Positions 29,201 through 41,016 of a DNA stretch of 64,000 bases are shown here, piece after piece; within the stretch, counting starts at the first letter, position 1; the number at the start of each line of letters is the position of its first letter. This DNA is from Ascaris suum (lineage: Eukaryota > Nematoda > Chromadorea > Rhabditida > Ascarididae). The stretch lies in contig CM024176.1 in assembly GCA_013433145.1 (NCBI GenBank), positions 3,964,849 to 4,028,848 of the forward strand, in the 5' to 3' direction. The translations under genes were made by a program, and so were the position numbers. The notes below the pieces were generated by a model, which had not been told where the DNA came from, made no database searches, and was given only the letters and a program-made list of their open reading frames with translations.

Positions 29201-30319
29201 CCATGCTATACGTTATACAGATAAATTAGAGTCGTATGCACGTACGCTCCGCCAAGGGCGGCTCATGAGCTGTAAACCTACGATTTTTGCTAAAGGTAGC
29301 GCGAGATTTATTCGTCAGCTGCTTCCTATTCAACACTCCCCGAGCTAGCCAACGCTGCAATCAAAACCACCTCTCTCATAAATATGCAAATGAATATAGT
29401 ATAATCATAAACAAATATAACTGAAAGCACTCACCCCCGGCGAATCGTACATATATGCAATACCGAATATAAAAAGGAACAGGCATAGTGCGAATAGAAC
29501 AAACATAAAAGACCTGAAATGACAGAATTCGAAACGAATTACTCAATAATAACTGCAATCGATAGAAATTTATTATGGAATAATGCGTTTTGAAAAAAAA
29601 TGAAAGTGAGAAAAGTTGGAAAGAGATGAAGATGGAACAGAGGGGAATTCAGATGAAGAGAGTAACCAAACAATGACAATAAACAACTGCTTTCTATTGT
29701 TATTTATAATTACTGCGGCTCGTCCAAAGTACAACATCCTTGGCCTTGCACGAGTGGCAGCTGAAGAGAAGCCCCTCCTATTCGCTTTTCATAGTGGATG
29801 CTGCTTTTGAAGAGGTTGTTTAAAAGTACAATAAATAGGCTCCAAATAGGTTGCCAGATACAGACACAAGGTACAGAATATGGGGTACAGATCACCTGTA
29901 AACATCGATCAAACGCAAAATCTACAGATGTCGCATCGATCATAGGAGTCAGACATCACGCTGCAAAACAATTTCTATCATCCACCTATTCGGTTCAGCC
30001 TGCCCTCTGCTTCAGTTCATTGCTACAGTCATTGAATGTTTATGGCACGCAGACATAGTCAGCCATCAACGTCACAATTCGTTCGGTTGAAATAATTCCC
30101 CACTCATGCTGTGAATGTCATCAAGAGAATTTGAAAGGCGAGCAATGGGTGCAGCTTCAAGGTATTGTTTTCGCAATTGAGTGTCATTAAGAAACAAATA
30201 ATCCAAAACGTGAACCTATGCCTGAAGAAGCGTTTCAGTTCGAACCATCGTCTCCTCATCGACATAGTGAGTGCGGTGGTATTTCTTTTATGATCTGAAT
30301 AACGCCTCGAGCTGTACAT
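15629..30319 (-). CDS. gly-7: Polypeptide N-acetylgalactosaminyltransferase, GALNT7/GLY-7 type
   Basis: Golgi type II membrane enzyme that transfers GalNAc from UDP-GalNAc to Ser/Thr, starting or extending mucin-type O-glycans; GALNT7-type members prefer partly glycosylated peptides. Sixteen minus-strand exons, all phases matching: 30216-30319, 29435-29513, 28385-28443, 27835-27992, 26963-27098, 25807-25973, 24840-25047, 24055-24144, 22914-23003, 22047-22164, 20941-21057, 18880-19025, 17818-17909, 16654-16733, 16196-16321, 15629-15772 (TGA). They give 637 residues, against about 657 in human GALNT7. Basic tail ([17 protein letters not shown]) ends near residue 35, anchor about 36-54, stem to about 150. 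GT-A domain: [20 protein letters not shown], metal-binding LDAHCE (DxH, Asp283/His285), WGGEQYE (393-399) and CSHVGHVYR. The ricin-type lectin part has CHGYGGNQ near 541-548 and a QKW near the C-terminus. The stem block LGNFEPKE and the ECKYWHY block point to GALNT7 rather than other GALNTs. Exon 1 rests on phase and tail chemistry only; its donor GTTCAC is weak. Confidence 0.93.
20383..20399. repeat. Poly-C tract (C17)
   Basis: Seventeen consecutive C on the plus strand, inside the intron between gly-7 exons 11 and 12. The gly-7 pre-mRNA would carry it as G17. Confidence 0.95.
22594..22605. repeat. Poly-C tract (C12) followed by poly-A
   Basis: C12 directly followed by 11 A on the plus strand, in a gly-7 intron. 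Confidence 0.95.
23165..23271. repeat. Long (TA)n microsatellite, interrupted once
   Basis: About 84 bases of pure TA, a short interruption containing GGGAC at about 23250-23256, then more TA. It lies in the gly-7 intron between exons 8 and 9. Confidence 0.95.
24572..24583. repeat. Poly-C tract (C12)
   Basis: Twelve consecutive C on the plus strand in the gly-7 intron between exons 7 and 8. Confidence 0.95.
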
Positions 30320-31492
30320 AGAGAGCAATCGTCACCAATAATTTCCGTCCTCTATTGAGCGCATCGACAATATGGCAACCCAAATTCTTTTCGTTTCCAA
30401 TGAAGGGAGCCTGAATTTTTTTTGAACGATTTTATTTCAAACACATTTTGCGCATAACTCAAAATGAACGATTATCGGGAGAAAGATTTGTTTAAATATC
30501 AGAAAAGGAACTAAAGAAAATGACACACGAGTAAAGAAAAGATAAGAAACGAAAGAGAAAAAAGGCAATTCGAAAGCTCGAGAATTTAAACCGAAAGAAG
30601 CTCATCTCCATCAATTTTATTCGTTTCACAAATTTCTCATAGATTCATTTGAACAATCCACATTTCCACGCATATTGAAATGAGCCACTGAAAGAACAAA
30701 ACAACACTTACTGAAAACAATATGGAAAGCAAGGATCAACTCTAAAAGATCATCATGATTGTGAAGAGATACGACGATAACGGCTATTAGAAAGTGCGAA
30801 ATCCCGACAAAATGTGCAACAGTATGACAATGGCCAATAATAGCGAAAAGTTCGCTCAAGAGAATTTGAACGACAACGACAACAGCTAAACTAATAGCGC
30901 GAAATGAATATACTCCCGATGAATACTTTGATATTCAGAATTTGGAGTACTACACAATTCTGAAAATTTCGAGTGAACGGCGAAGAAAAAGTTTGTCATC
31001 AAATTCTTCAAACGCCTTCCCATAATTTCTATCATGCTCGTCATATCCGGTTGCCAGCATCGCATCGAACCTTCCTCCCTTTCATCTCTTTTCTATTTCC
31101 CTTCAAAACCTTCCAAAGCAATCGGTTTTCATAATGCAGATCTTGTTTTCGTCACGAAAAGGTCAATTAAATAATGCAGATATCGCTATTTCTAAGTGAT
31201 GTCAACTGCAGCATCTAGGCACTTTCACCACTCTTTCACCCCTTCCCCTCCTTCACCTATCGCATTGCAAAAAAAAAAAATCTTCGTTCAACATTGAACA
31301 ATTAATAACGGCAGCAAAAGATCACATCGAACTTTCAATATAACGCACTACATTCCTAACATTTAACGAAACTTCAAACAAGTACTTCAAGTGCTAAAAA
31401 ATCTGATTGCTCAAACAATGCGACCCTTAATTTTCGGGGCTCTGACACATTGCCGCAACATGCCGTCGTTAAATTAATTAAATATTCAAATA

Positions 31493-31498
31493 TTTATT
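31493..31498 (-). promoter_or_regulatory. Polyadenylation signal AATAAA for the COPS9 gene
   Basis: The minus strand reads AATAAA about 32 bases after the COPS9 stop codon, a normal spacing. It suggests that the COPS9 transcript ends here and is separate from gly-7, whose start codon is about 1.2 kb further on. Confidence 0.6.
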
Positions 31499-31529
31499 GC
31501 CACACAAAGCGTTTCGAATAAACTAGCAT

Positions 31530-31742
31530 TTATAGTTGTATATTATCGAAAAGATCGCCGAAATCATTGTAGAAATCAGTGTGCACAAGTTTTTCATGAT
31601 TGCCCGATTCGGCGATCGCACCCGTTTCATCAAAATCCATTAAATCGGCCGTATTCGTCGTCGAACGCATAGCACCATCCGACATTCCGTTACTTGACGC
31701 CGAATTCGACTGGGCGTAGTTGGAATTCGGTGGTCCAGGCAT
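31530..31742 (-). CDS. COPS9: COP9 signalosome complex subunit 9 homologue (COPS9/CSNAP/MYEOV2)
   Basis: Predicted small acidic subunit of the COP9 signalosome, the complex that removes NEDD8 from cullins; in mammals this subunit binds the edge of the complex and tunes its contact with cullin-RING ligases. Single exon, 70 residues, ATG at 31742-31740 and TAA at 31532-31530. The C-terminal 40 residues carry the family signature: an acidic MDFDETG element (residues about 35-41), then EKLVHTDFYNDFGDLFDN (about 50-67), matching the conserved EK.VH.DF.NDF.DLFD block with its Phe/Asp pattern. The N-terminal 30 residues, rich in Ser and Asn, are longer than in the 57-residue human protein. Its AATAAA lies 32 bases downstream. 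A minus-strand open stretch just upstream (from about 31866, containing LKETERRVRDQLTQR) ends at a stop about 30 bases before this ATG and may be leader sequence or another small exon. Confidence 0.82.
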   Translation of the reverse strand: MPGPPNSNYAQSNSASSNGMSDGAMRSTTNTADLMDFDETGAIAESGNHEKLVHTDFYNDFGDLFDNIQL

Positions 31743-34700
31743 CCCAGCAAATTAAAGTGTTCCACGTTCGATCAGTAACTCTTGCTTGGAGACGAGTCGT
31801 TGACGAAACTCCAATCGTCTCGTTGTGTCAACTGATCTCGAACCCGACGTTCAGTTTCTTTTAGATCGAACTATTGAGCTGTGGTAACACAACGATTCGT
31901 CAACTCGATCTTAAAATCAACATTTCCTTATCACCGTTTGCTTGTTCATCTATTTTGCAAGATGACGATCGACGACGTACAAAACGAGGCTATAGTACGG
32001 TTCCGCAAAACAAATTTACTAGGGACGTTTCGGGAAGAAGGGCGGAGATCGACCGGTACACTAAAGTGGGTAAAAGTATTCCCAGGAATATCACACGAGA
32101 AGGCACTACATGCGTTTTTGCATATCTACTCAATGGATCAAGACCGACCGATCCAATAAATTGTCAAACGCAGCAAAACTTGTGGAATTAAATTCATACA
32201 GATTCAGCCATTTGCTCCAATGTTTAAAACTAGATGTATTTCTTGCGATCCGATCGTTTCATGAAAATTTTAGGCGCCTTCGAGTGCTGTAATATCTTCG
32301 TGGACTGTTGGGTCAACACCTGGCACAGGAGACTGTTTTATGGTCAACATTATGCCTAGCAAATTCTTCAGCTCTAACTTAAGCGGTTCTTTACCTCTAA
32401 CTCCAGTGAATCCTTAGCTCTAATTTCAATGATTATGTAACTGAAAGTACCGGGGAGACAGGCAAATATACACATTCATGTGTAAAAATACGACGCTGTC
32501 ACAAAATACTATTTAAAAATTACCTCTATAGAGCACAGTATGGTAATATCGTGTTTATGTATTTATATGCAAATATGTGTCTGTGCGTTCGTATTTGCGG
32601 AAGAGGAATATCTGCAACATCGCGAGCTGATTCATCAATACCGTTATACGCTTAATTAAGTCCCACAATGCAAAGGGGGGATATGGGGAAGGGAGATGGG
32701 CGAGTCCTCCCCTCCTCCCCCTTCAAACGTCTGTACATGATAACAGCAATTTACCGGTGCACGTGTATGAAGGAGCCATTGGTGGGGAGCGAAAGTGGGA
32801 TGGGGATAGGGGGCAGATTCTTCGAGAAAATATCAACCTTACAGAATTTTTTAATAAGGGTAGGCTCATTTGATTAGGCTCGCTCTAAAGGGCCTAAGAA
32901 TGTCTTTATTCTCTTCTTAAGACATCTAATTCCTAAGCTACGAGCAATTAAAAAATCCATTCTCCTCTTCTCGGGAAGTCTTGTGTGGAGCACTGCGTCT
33001 CATTACAAGGTAGTTTTGACCGTAGCACGCAAACGACCAGAAATACAACTGAAACAAAAGTCCCAGCCAGTTCACGAAATATTATGGCAAACTATAAATA
33101 GCAAACACCTCCAAATTATCTTCACCCGTGTACTACGGCGACCGTCTTCCTTCCTTCCAATCCTCACTTCCATGAGCGCTCCTTTCTCCCCTCACTTGAA
33201 ATCCCCCTCCCTCCTCCTCCTCCCTTTTTCTAGTAGGAAAAAGCCGCAAAAAACAAATAACGGAAAAATTCTCTACTATTTTGATTTATATCGACAGCGG
33301 CTTTTTGAAAAAAAATCTTTGTTTTAGTGGTCGTTAGACGTTACTGAAGTGTGGCGCAGATGCACAGACACAAAAACATGCTGCATTTTCATACTCGCAT
33401 ATGCGAACGATACAGTTAAATGATTTAAAAAGTGACGATCGCATTTATACCACTAAATGCTAACAGTATATTTGTTAGAGTTTTATAGAATTTTGGAGCA
33501 AACGAATAGGAAATCTCTTATGAATTTAAGCATTGAAAGCAGTTAAAAAAATACCCCACATGGTTGCGCCGTTCTTTGCTGTATTTTCTATAGCAATCAA
33601 CGTAGTTTTCTTTCTTGCACTGCCGAAAAATTCCGATGAGAAAACGCGACCCGAAAATTTTCATAAACCACTGAGGAACGTATACCAATAATGTGAACTC
33701 TGAGGTATCTGATTACACATCGACAAAAATATTTCGACGGAAGAAGTCGTGAATGAAATAAGAAAAGAAAGCGGAAATAAGATGAAAGCTGCACAAGCCG
33801 ACGGAAATAAGTAGGGACGATAGGTGCACTATGACGACGTGCATGTCTGTCTAGAAATGTGCACTCAAGTGCGTCTATATGCGTGTGTGTTCCAATTATT
33901 GTGAATGTCCTTGTGACAGCGGCACCTAGACGCGTACACCGGCACCATTTTCTGACGGAGCATTAGAATCGAGACATGCCTTCTAATATCAGTCAAATTT
34001 TTGCAACCTTCTCATCATTGCCACTTCAAATCGAACGTCGGCACCAAGGGGAAGAGGGCATCTTTCAGTAGGCGGGATTGATTCCGACTGAGGAGTGGCT
34101 TCTGGCGGTTTTGATCAAAAACTGCTTAATACAGCTGCAGGACCCAGTGCAGATGAACTTCGCAACTGCTTTCCCTTTAAACACATCCAGCACTCCCAAC
34201 CTCCGTGGATAAAACCCATCACCATCAAAATTTGATTACCGGACCTACGAGCCTTATACTGCAAGGAGACCAGCCCCTGCCGATCAAGTGGCTTAGTGCG
34301 CCTTGCAACGCAAGTCGAAGAAGATCAACAGCATATAGCCATGTCAAACGACTGCTTAGCATGAGGCAGAATGGGGGATATACAGAAGGGATTCATGTGC
34401 TCATGTGTCTATCCCTGCTTCCAGAATGGTCTTAAGGCCGACTGGGCCTACATGTTGCGCAAGGTGATCGGTGGCAGCGTGGGGTTGGACTGCAGGATGT
34501 GCCGGCGATCCAACCTATCCCTGTGTGCCTTCTTATTTGTCACCTTATTGTACAGCCGTGATAAACTGTTCGCCCTTTACGCTTGTGTCGCCTTGCAATT
34601 TACTCGATCGCAGCTCGACAGGGGGTGTAGGTCCACAAGGAGATCTGGACGACTAGATGAGCCAAGAGGAGCTAACCTTTACAGTATGTATGAATGGTAC

Positions 34701-34939
34701 TTGAAACTACAGTATTCCGATCGTGGGTTAGATAGAAAGCAATCTGAAGCCGTAGAAACAACATTCCTAATCAACCATCCATAGTCTCCCCCTCCTGCTC
34801 ACGAGAACTGAGTGGAAGGGAAAGCCAACATCAAGTATCCGAGCCCGAAGCAAAATTTATTGTGGTCCTTATCGGCCTAATAACATTACGAGGCCGACAA
34901 CCTTTAACCGGCAATCACTGCAGCACGTGGGCTTTATTT

Positions 34940-35240
34940 TGGTTTCATTATTTGTTATAAAGTTGTTCTCGAGTTTTCCGACACCCCGCTGTGGGAAATA
35001 TTTCACTCTGCGCCTCCCCGTAGTGGACGTGCATATCGATTTCAACTCGCCAAAAGATACTGCAGCACAAACAATGTTCTGCATAGCTTCCAGTTTCGCA
35101 TTACACGAATCTGGAATCTGCTTCCCGCCGATATCGTTAATGCACCCATCACTTCAGTTTCTATGCTGCGGCTAAGTTGTATCGTAAGGTTCTCTAATTC
35201 GATACGTTAAAATAGATAAATATATAAATAAACGGGGATA
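34940..35240 (+). mobile_element. 3' end of a decayed non-LTR (CR1/Jockey-like) retrotransposon
   Basis: A plus-strand frame open from about 34970 to a TAA at about 35208 encodes the typical end of LINE ORF2: a GRAYRF element (usual form GH.Y.L/F), then FRITRIWNLLPADIVNAPIT, matching the F..RV...WNSLP..VV.A.S signature that closes CR1/Jockey/RTE reverse transcriptases. The usual closing FK.RL block is degenerate. An AT-rich tail with AAATA-type repeats follows to about 35235, as at LINE 3' ends. No catalytic FADD domain was found upstream, so this looks like a 5'-truncated, dead copy. Confidence 0.62.
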
Positions 35241-35554
35241 TTGTCTGAGCAGGCGGAATGCTTCGTTCCACTAATCTGAAACTAGTGTTCTATCTAATCT
35301 GGGAGCAGAACGCAGCGAGGTCCAGAGATGGGAACGATAAGCATAGTGCCTTTGCAGTAAAAAAAGCTGTAGATGCTAAGCATGGGCTACGGATGTTTTA
35401 TGACTCCAGCACAATTATTTCTTACCGGTATAGTCAGATCCTCAGGTGTCTTGCGCGTTGATTATAACCTAATCCTATACCTGCAGATATAAAAAGATTA
35501 AGTAGACCTCCTTGCAGGTAAGTGTGACGGACCATAAAAGCATCAAAATAAAGC

Positions 35555-35574
35555 ATACATAACGATACATAACG
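35555..35574. repeat. Short ATACATAACG tandem repeat
   Basis: A 10-base unit is present twice in tandem, with a partial flanking copy. Confidence 0.7.
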
Positions 35575-36239
35575 ATATCGGTCTGTGATAAAATCAATGT
35601 TCAGCATATTTAACCACAAGCTCCCACAGTGAGGATACAGTTAAGCATCGAGCCAAGTTTAGATTCCTGGAGTAAGGGAGATGCGGGCATGGGGAGGGAG
35701 GCAGCATTTGCACCTTATATTCAACGAAACGAACACCTACTCGCCTATCGACCTTCATCCTACGTTTGAAGCAGATGAACTGCAATAAAGCTCTTCATGC
35801 AACGACCGACTCTCAATCACAACTCATCGTTATCGGCTATTCGCTGCAAGAATCGCAATCAAAAGTTCATCACCAAATGTCAGTCCACAATCGATCCCTT
35901 CAATATTCCACTACGCAAATTCTGCAAAACAACGTAAAACACACTGAACGATAAAGAATATGCAAATTTTCTTCTGTCCTTCCTCTACCCAATTCCCGGA
36001 ACTGATTTCGGATGATCCAAATTTCGACTTGAAAGGTTGAACTTGAAATCGGCAAACTGGAAAATCCTGTTCAACCATTTTTCACTGTATTCAGAGCACT
36101 CTTAGATACTCGTTCATCTAGCTTTTCCATTCTAAACCACCACACCATTTAGAAGAGAGCAATCGGGGCTGTCAATCACCACCTTCCGCCTCCTGAACGT
36201 CTTTGACCTCATTAGTCAAGCAGATTTCCGAACATACCA

Positions 36240-36250
36240 CCCCCCCCCCC
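36240..36250. repeat. Poly-C tract (C11)
   Basis: Eleven consecutive C on the plus strand in non-coding DNA. Confidence 0.93.
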
Positions 36251-38013
36251 TCTTCCACGAGGGTATTCATCCGTCGGACGGCACATTTTTTTCATGATGG
36301 CAAGGCCTTCGCGTCATTTCGCAAATACTGGGCTTGTTCCCCTGCGTAACCGAAATTTTCCCGTCCTTGCGGAGCTTCTCAAAGATAACGCGATGGTTCC
36401 CGTGAAGGACGACACTAATCAATAACGGTCTCTGTATACTATCTGCCTCAGATCGCTACAGTTCAGTCCCGTCTTTCAGGAACTACATGAATTCCTGCAA
36501 AGCATCAGTGCAAGGCTGTGATATGAAGGAACGGCTACGGCTCATGACGTAAAAGATGCATGCACGCGGAGGGAACGGCACCAAGGACAGGTTCCTTTCG
36601 TGAAACAAGAGGAGGCTCTAGTTTGAGTCACTGCTGCTTCCTGTATTATTTGCTCCACTTCTGAGCTCTTTTCAACTACGCGAGAACGATAGACGGAGGG
36701 ACGCGAAAAAATCAAAGAAGGTCGAGGGAAGGAGAGAGGAGGAAAAGGGCAGAGGGAAGGATATAATAAGGCTAATCAATAAAATTTAAAGCAGAATAAA
36801 AATAAAGGGAACAAGGGTGGGACAATATTGGCCGAGAATGCCACTCTGCTGATGCGGACACAGAAGCGACGCCAAACATGCACTACCTACCCGTATCGCC
36901 GCATCTCAACACTGAACTCATTGTTGCGAAAGATAAATCCCACTCATATATATATGCAAATAACGCAGTGGACTGACGGTACACTCGATATCCACATGAA
37001 TACACATCCGCAAACTTCGATCCACACCCAAACAGATCTGAATTTGTTTGTGTGACGGAAAAGTGCATTCTCCAAATAGTGTGCCGAATCAGCGACTTTT
37101 TTCGAATAATCCATTTTTAAATGAATCAGAGAAATGGAGCATTTTATTGACGGGGAATTGAATGATTTTATCTGCTCAAAAATACTCAATGAACTCGGAG
37201 GCGTTTCATATTTGTTCGTCCGAAGTGTCACTTTGTAGACGTTCAGTCCTTTCCCTTTCTTGTTGTTGCCCATTGTCTGGTCCCCTTCCCGTGTGTTTAT
37301 ATGCTTTTCTTGTGTTGGCCTACTTGAAGGTGTAAATTTAAAACAAGGAAACTCCCACCAAGCATTTTCTGTCAAGTAATCAACGATCGCAGAAAACTAT
37401 ACAGCCTTCGGAAATAACTGGTTATGAATAATTGGAAACTATATAAAACGTACACCGATGCGCTTTCTCACTTATCAACTATTCGCGCTGCCTGCCTGAC
37501 TGTCCGCATTCGAGAACAGCAGAAACTAGAATCATGGACCGGTTTGATGCACATCGCAGACTTTACACACCATGTTTACCCTGATCCATGACTCTGAAAG
37601 GAGTTAGAGACGTGACTCAAGAATGACAATAAATCTGTGTTTATTTCACACCAATCGGGTGTCAGGAGAATATCTTCTGTGGATGGACTAAACGGACAGA
37701 CACGAGAATATGTGGGCGTTATTCAACATATTTAAAACTTGAACCTTTTGCAAGCGGCTCTTCGGATAGGCAAGATATAAAAGCACATATCGTGCTCTCT
37801 TCTCAAGCATATTTCTTCGTTTTACGAGCGGATCGACATCAGATGCAGTCACAAATCTTCGCGTTGAGGTGCACGACTTCCTCGAAGGCTGGTTGGTTCA
37901 CAAAAAGGTTGCCGTAGAGAGTCAATGTGGGTGCAACGGTTGATGTAGATGGTGTTACTTCACACTTCGATTAAACCCATCCACCTTTGCAACTTTTGCT
38001 TTACTGATTGTCA

Positions 38014-38100
38014 AGTTGAAAGCAGCAAACAGACAAACAGACAGACAGACATACACTAATACACAAACGGAGACATTACCTCTGCATAATGCGTTCTGCA
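38014..38100. repeat. Interspersed GACAGACATAC-type repeat copy
   Basis: The best-preserved copy: AAGTTGAAA, then CAAACAGACAGACAGACATAC, ATACACAAACGGAGAC and CATAATGCG in the same order and orientation as at 8641-8725. Confidence 0.6.
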
Positions 38101-38211
38101 GATAAAAATATGCAAAGGTGCTCAGAATATAAGCGGAATTCAAATAGCTCAGAATGTAATGTTATAACTGAATGAAACAGAGAAAAAGATCAGCAGCAAT
38201 GCACTCATCCT

Positions 38212-41016
38212 CTACTGAGCTTCTATTCTATTGAAGGACGTGGGCAATGATGAAACCGTTGGCGAATGCAGTTCAACGTCAATGGCATCATCGATGAGTT
38301 GAATAGGCAAAGCATTGCCGAATGCGGACGGCGAATATGCTGCCTGTTGCTATCAATTCGAATGCTTTTTCCTTTGCTTTCATTCGATACAACAGTCGCC
38401 TCTTTGAAGCCATTCAACGCGTTGATAATATTTCAATTTATATTCGATTCTCTGCAATCACAACGTCTCCGATGTTGGAGACTTTAACTTTCCACAATGC
38501 ATAGGAAGTGTTTTTAGAATATTTCAAAGACAACTTTTCTAAAGAACACACCGAATGACGTAAAAGAAACGTTTTCAACAAGAATCCCCCAATGAAGAAC
38601 TCTTATTGTAGTTGTTTTATGGTTGAACGACATGTGACAGAAAAGAAAGAGGTACGTAGATGAAATTATGAAACGACTTTTGTGTGGACCGACGAGGAGA
38701 GAGAGGCAGGAGGATTGCGTGTTCAACGTTCTCAATACACAGAAAAAAAGTGCTGAATTTCCACCAAAATGCAATAATTAGAAGCAAAGGAAATAATCAG
38801 CATCCTAACTTAACAGTTGGCACTTAGGACTTTCAGAGGGGAAGAGGGAAGAAGATGAATCTGAGATTGTCGCCAGAAGCAAAAACGAGAGCTCATATGC
38901 GGGTAGATGCATAATACACCAGCTGTTGGATTATGCTGCCAAGAAAAAACTCGATGCTTCAGTGATCGTTGGTGTTTCTGTTGGGAAGATTTTTGCTTTC
39001 TCAATTAGCTCATTCAATATGAATGAATATGCAGTATATCATACGAAAAATTAAACAGGAAATGAAAACGTTTCATGGAAGTATCTCTAATGACGCATGA
39101 TGGAAAAGGCATTGAGGAGGGGATCTCATTTGAGCTGAATCAACCACCGCTGTAATATTGCTGGCCGCTGTATGTCGAACTTGTTCCCTTCAACGGCCGG
39201 CAACTCAATCGTTCTATCAATGCACTGTGTTTTGCAATACGTTGATGAACGCATAAACGTTCACAGAAACAAAACAGGTGTGATGACATGGTAGAGATAA
39301 CAGCATGATATGCGTTTTCTATAACCGCAGCAATCACAACGATGAGATATATTAAGGGCCGAATAAGGAGGATCTAATGTGCCGAATAAGGCTTTCATAT
39401 GGAAGCAGTGTTGATTGCGAGAAAAGGCATAAAAACTTTCCCAGAATGAAAGCACTCTGAAATTTGCGTATGCAAATTCCACACTATATCGGACTGAAAC
39501 TTCTGCGTAAAAACTTGCTACTGTATATTCCAACTCACAATAGAAGTGAGCAATAAAGAGACTGAATTCGAGGAGTAATCGAAGATGGCATACCACATCC
39601 ACTAAAATTCAGCGCTTTGAACACACAGATACTACACAGGTAAACATAGAAAGGCACGAACATGGGCCACTAGAATGCGTTGTTGCAAAGAAGCGCATCA
39701 ATAATCAAACATTGGTGGATTTTGCTTGCATTACTGCACCACTAACGATAGGCGTCCATGCAAACCTGAAGCAAATATGTAAATTCGATGCGGAAATGCC
39801 TTGAATCTCGAACATCCCGCTCCAATTCATCGAACTTTTCCGGAATATAATCCCAAAACGACTTGAAAACAGATAATTTCCTTCTTATCCGGCACTCCGT
39901 CACTGTCGAATTACCAGAGAGATCGATGGAGAGACAAGAGAGACTGACCAACAGTGACCGCTCTTTCATTCATGTAGCACTCCTTGAAAAACAAGCACAA
40001 CACTTCCGCCGTTTTCACAGTATACTGCCGGCTCGGCCAAGTGGCAGTTTTCCGGACGATTGCCCTCCGTCGATTTCATTGTGCAGTGCAGTGTTGACAC
40101 CCCTCCTTCCAAAAATAACATTTGTGAAAAAAAGTGCAGACTGAGCTAGACCACCTGACGACTTCGAAATCTGGTAATAACTTACAGACACTAACAAATA
40201 TCTAAACCGATTCTTCACTGAGTTGCATTTAGATCCCTCCTGGGTGAAAGTCCCACAGAAAAGATGCGAGGACTCGAAGGGGGCCCTATTATGATTCGTT
40301 AGAAACTTAGAGAAGACGGCAATTTTCAGAAATTTTCGTACACCACCATTTGCCCATCGTATTTTCACAGCGTAAAGCAGCAATCATAAAGCTCCATGAA
40401 CGACGCCAAGCTTACTTCCATGAACGACACCGGAACAGAACGCGACCTAAACAGCATTCCACAGACTACCGCTGGCGATTTCTATGTGTTGAAAGCATTC
40501 ATAGACCCTACAAAGACGAATACCTTGGCCAACACACACTCCACCCAGTGCCACTTCAACGGTGAAAAAACTCTTCGTGAAAATAAACTTTAAACACAAA
40601 CATCATCATTATAACAGGTGGAAATGGGATCTCGAACAATGGCCTCACCTAATAATCCACAAATGCAATGAAAACATTTCAGTGGAAATCTTCTTGAATG
40701 CACTACAATCACCGGCGCGCTTCCGCTGTCGAAAGATAGACCAATGAAGATTCCCCAACCCCATCCGTAAAGCAGCCACGATAGAGCTGCACGTTGAAAG
40801 GAGATGCAAGAAAAGCAATCCACCTAGCTAAATTAAAACCAATATCTATCTTCCCCAATGCTTGTATCTAGAAGTGGGATTTCGTGTCGTCTAGAAAAAA
40901 AAAAACGCTAATCATTAAACTACATTATGATGCCACATTAAGCCTATATGAGTTTTATCGCGGTGAATCATTCCGCAAAAATTACGGGTGGCGTATATGA
41001 AAGCATTTAAGACCGC
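38212..41016 (-). CDS. Unrecognised membrane-protein gene, partly resolved
   Basis: A chain of exon-like minus-strand segments with matching phases: 40986-41016, 40713-40786, 40004-40145, 39766-39902, 39539-39601 and a terminal exon 38212-38349 (TAG). At least one exon between 39539 and 38349, and the true 5' end, are missing. The pieces look coding: a hydrophobic WLLYGWGWGIFIGLSF, a charged KSFWDYIPEKFDELERDVRD in 39766-39902, an aromatic/hydrophobic WMWYAIFDYSSNSVSLLLTS in 39539-39601, and a C-terminal tail with IQLIDDAIDVELHSP. Exon GC content is higher than in the surrounding DNA and most acceptors are TTTCAG-, TTTTAG- or CAG-like. After 39539 a short alternative ending also works: exon 39352-39456 adds a hydrophobic FILGKFLCLF and a stop. 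I recognise no family; a multi-pass membrane protein is an inference from hydrophobicity. The segment 39539-39902 is the best supported, the 5' exons the weakest. Confidence 0.42.

Larger units (their letters stand above)
31743..38211. other. Mostly non-coding stretch with a retrotransposon remnant
   Basis: No supported gene. It contains the non-LTR retrotransposon tail at 34940-35240, a C11 tract at 36240-36250, a purine-rich tract near 36690-36770, a GACAGACATAC-type repeat copy near 38014-38100, and short protein-like open stretches near 31962-32159 (plus) and 36250-36430 (both strands) that I do not recognise. Confidence 0.45.

Noticed and set aside
31874..32191. Two overlapping plus-strand frames (92 and 105 codons), one containing MTIDDVQNEAIVRF
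   Set aside because: Not recognised and overlapping the region just upstream of COPS9 on the other strand; two frames open at once argues for chance.
34205..34784. Plus-strand frames upstream of the LINE tail
   Set aside because: I could not match them to reverse transcriptase or endonuclease blocks, so I did not extend the element into them.
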